Positions 63,710 through 64,000 of a stretch of 64,000 bases of DNA are shown here, one piece after another. Below the pieces are notes generated by a model. It did not search any database. It had not been told where the DNA came from and worked only from the letters and a program-made list of their open reading frames with translations. The stretch lies in assembly GCF_017357225.1 (NCBI RefSeq), contig NZ_CP071604.1, positions 4,142,001-4,206,000 on the forward strand, in the 5' to 3' direction. The position numbers and the translations under genes were made by a program. The stretch comes from Rhizobium binae (lineage in GTDB: Bacteria; Pseudomonadota; Alphaproteobacteria; Rhizobiales; Rhizobiaceae). The number at the start of each line of letters is the position of its first letter. Positions within the stretch are counted from its first letter, which is position 1.

Positions 63710-64000
63710 ATGCGACCGCAGGAGAGACTGGCCGGAGCGGACTTTTTGCGCGCGATGGCCTGCCTGCTGGTGCTTGCTCACCATCTCACGCTCCGGCTGG
63801 ATATGCGCCGAATTCCCGATGAATTGGCGTCGACGGCGCACATCCTCCGCTTCGGCAACTTCGGCGTTGCCATTTTCTTCGTGCTCAGCGGATTTCTTCT
63901 GGCCCGTCCCTTCTGGCGCGCGCTCGATGGCGGCAGCGGCATGCCGAGCCTTGGGAACTATGCCATCCGCAGGGCGGCGCGCATTGCCCCCGGCTTCTGG
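63710..64000 (+). CDS. Acyltransferase family 3 protein (3' end cut by window)
   Basis: 97 codons are visible from ATG 63710. The start LAGADFLRAMACLLVLAHHLTLRL has the Acyl_transf_3 FxRAxA...HH signature in the first membrane helix, followed by FGVAIFFVLSGFLLARPFW and YAIRRAARIAPGFW. Such inner-membrane proteins O-acetylate or succinylate surface polysaccharides. It runs off the right edge. Confidence 0.88.
   Translation, partial: MRPQERLAGADFLRAMACLLVLAHHLTLRLDMRRIPDELASTAHILRFGNFGVAIFFVLSGFLLARPFWRALDGGSGMPSLGNYAIRRAARIAPGFW

Overview
The window is a chromosomal segment of a high-GC alphaproteobacterium, most likely a Rhizobium of the etli/leguminosarum group. Reasons: C4-pathway hemA, aerobic cobaltochelatase cobS/cobT, a soluble fds-type formate dehydrogenase, DUF982 and DUF2937 proteins, GH127/ABC sugar uptake, and several palindromic intergenic repeats that look like those scattered through Rhizobiaceae genomes. 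Species assignment is inference; no rRNA is present.

Layout. 1-6.4 kb: a cut-off methyltransferase, gloB with a DUF985 cupin gene, a DMT exporter, a DUF3108 protein, rpmB, a queuosine-precursor transporter (yhhQ type), a small P-loop kinase and a phytase-like secreted protein. 6.4-10.7 kb: cobS-cobT, a DnaJ-domain protein and a divergent bolA-like gene. 10.7-16 kb: the aroK-aroB-CNNM transporter operon on the minus strand, then a small membrane protein, xerD and accA on the plus strand. 16-25.9 kb: an L,D-transpeptidase lipoprotein, tusA, a His-rich CobW GTPase, a D,D-carboxypeptidase, an M20 hydrolase, tRNA-Arg(CCU), several small envelope proteins, and dxr.

25.9-33.2 kb is a one-direction carbohydrate cluster (LacI regulator, binding protein, two permeases, GH127 beta-L-arabinofuranosidase, ATPase), probably for plant cell-wall arabinofuranosides. 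33.4-43.8 kb holds hemA, a Gly-zipper lipoprotein and tamA-tamB. TamB is 2149 residues long and carries eight tandem 107-residue repeats with no length variation. 43.8-49.3 kb holds an Lrp regulator divergent from arginase/ornithine aminotransferase (arginine catabolism), then cheW and a cytoplasmic two-PAS chemoreceptor.

49.4-58.5 kb is a formate module: LysR regulator, fdsG-fdsB-fdsA, fdhD, fdsD and an oxalate/formate-type MFS carrier, with a palindromic operator overlapping the LysR stop codon. 58.6-60.5 kb holds an ArsR regulator, an SDR oxidoreductase and soxR. Divergent from soxR is a SoxR-type promoter that reads into a short, two-hairpin, terminator-ended stretch with no ORF, a candidate SoxR-controlled small RNA. 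60.6-63.6 kb is a TPP-riboswitch-controlled thiamine-precursor ABC operon (thiX-thiZ-thiY). Its first gene, a YkoF-like protein, appears to be reduced to an N-terminal stub. The window ends inside an acyltransferase gene.

Most noteworthy: the TamB repeat array, the soxR-divergent RNA, the ykoF remnant with neighbouring palindromic repeats, a possible preQ1-like pseudoknot over the yhhQ start codon, and the lacI and fds operators.
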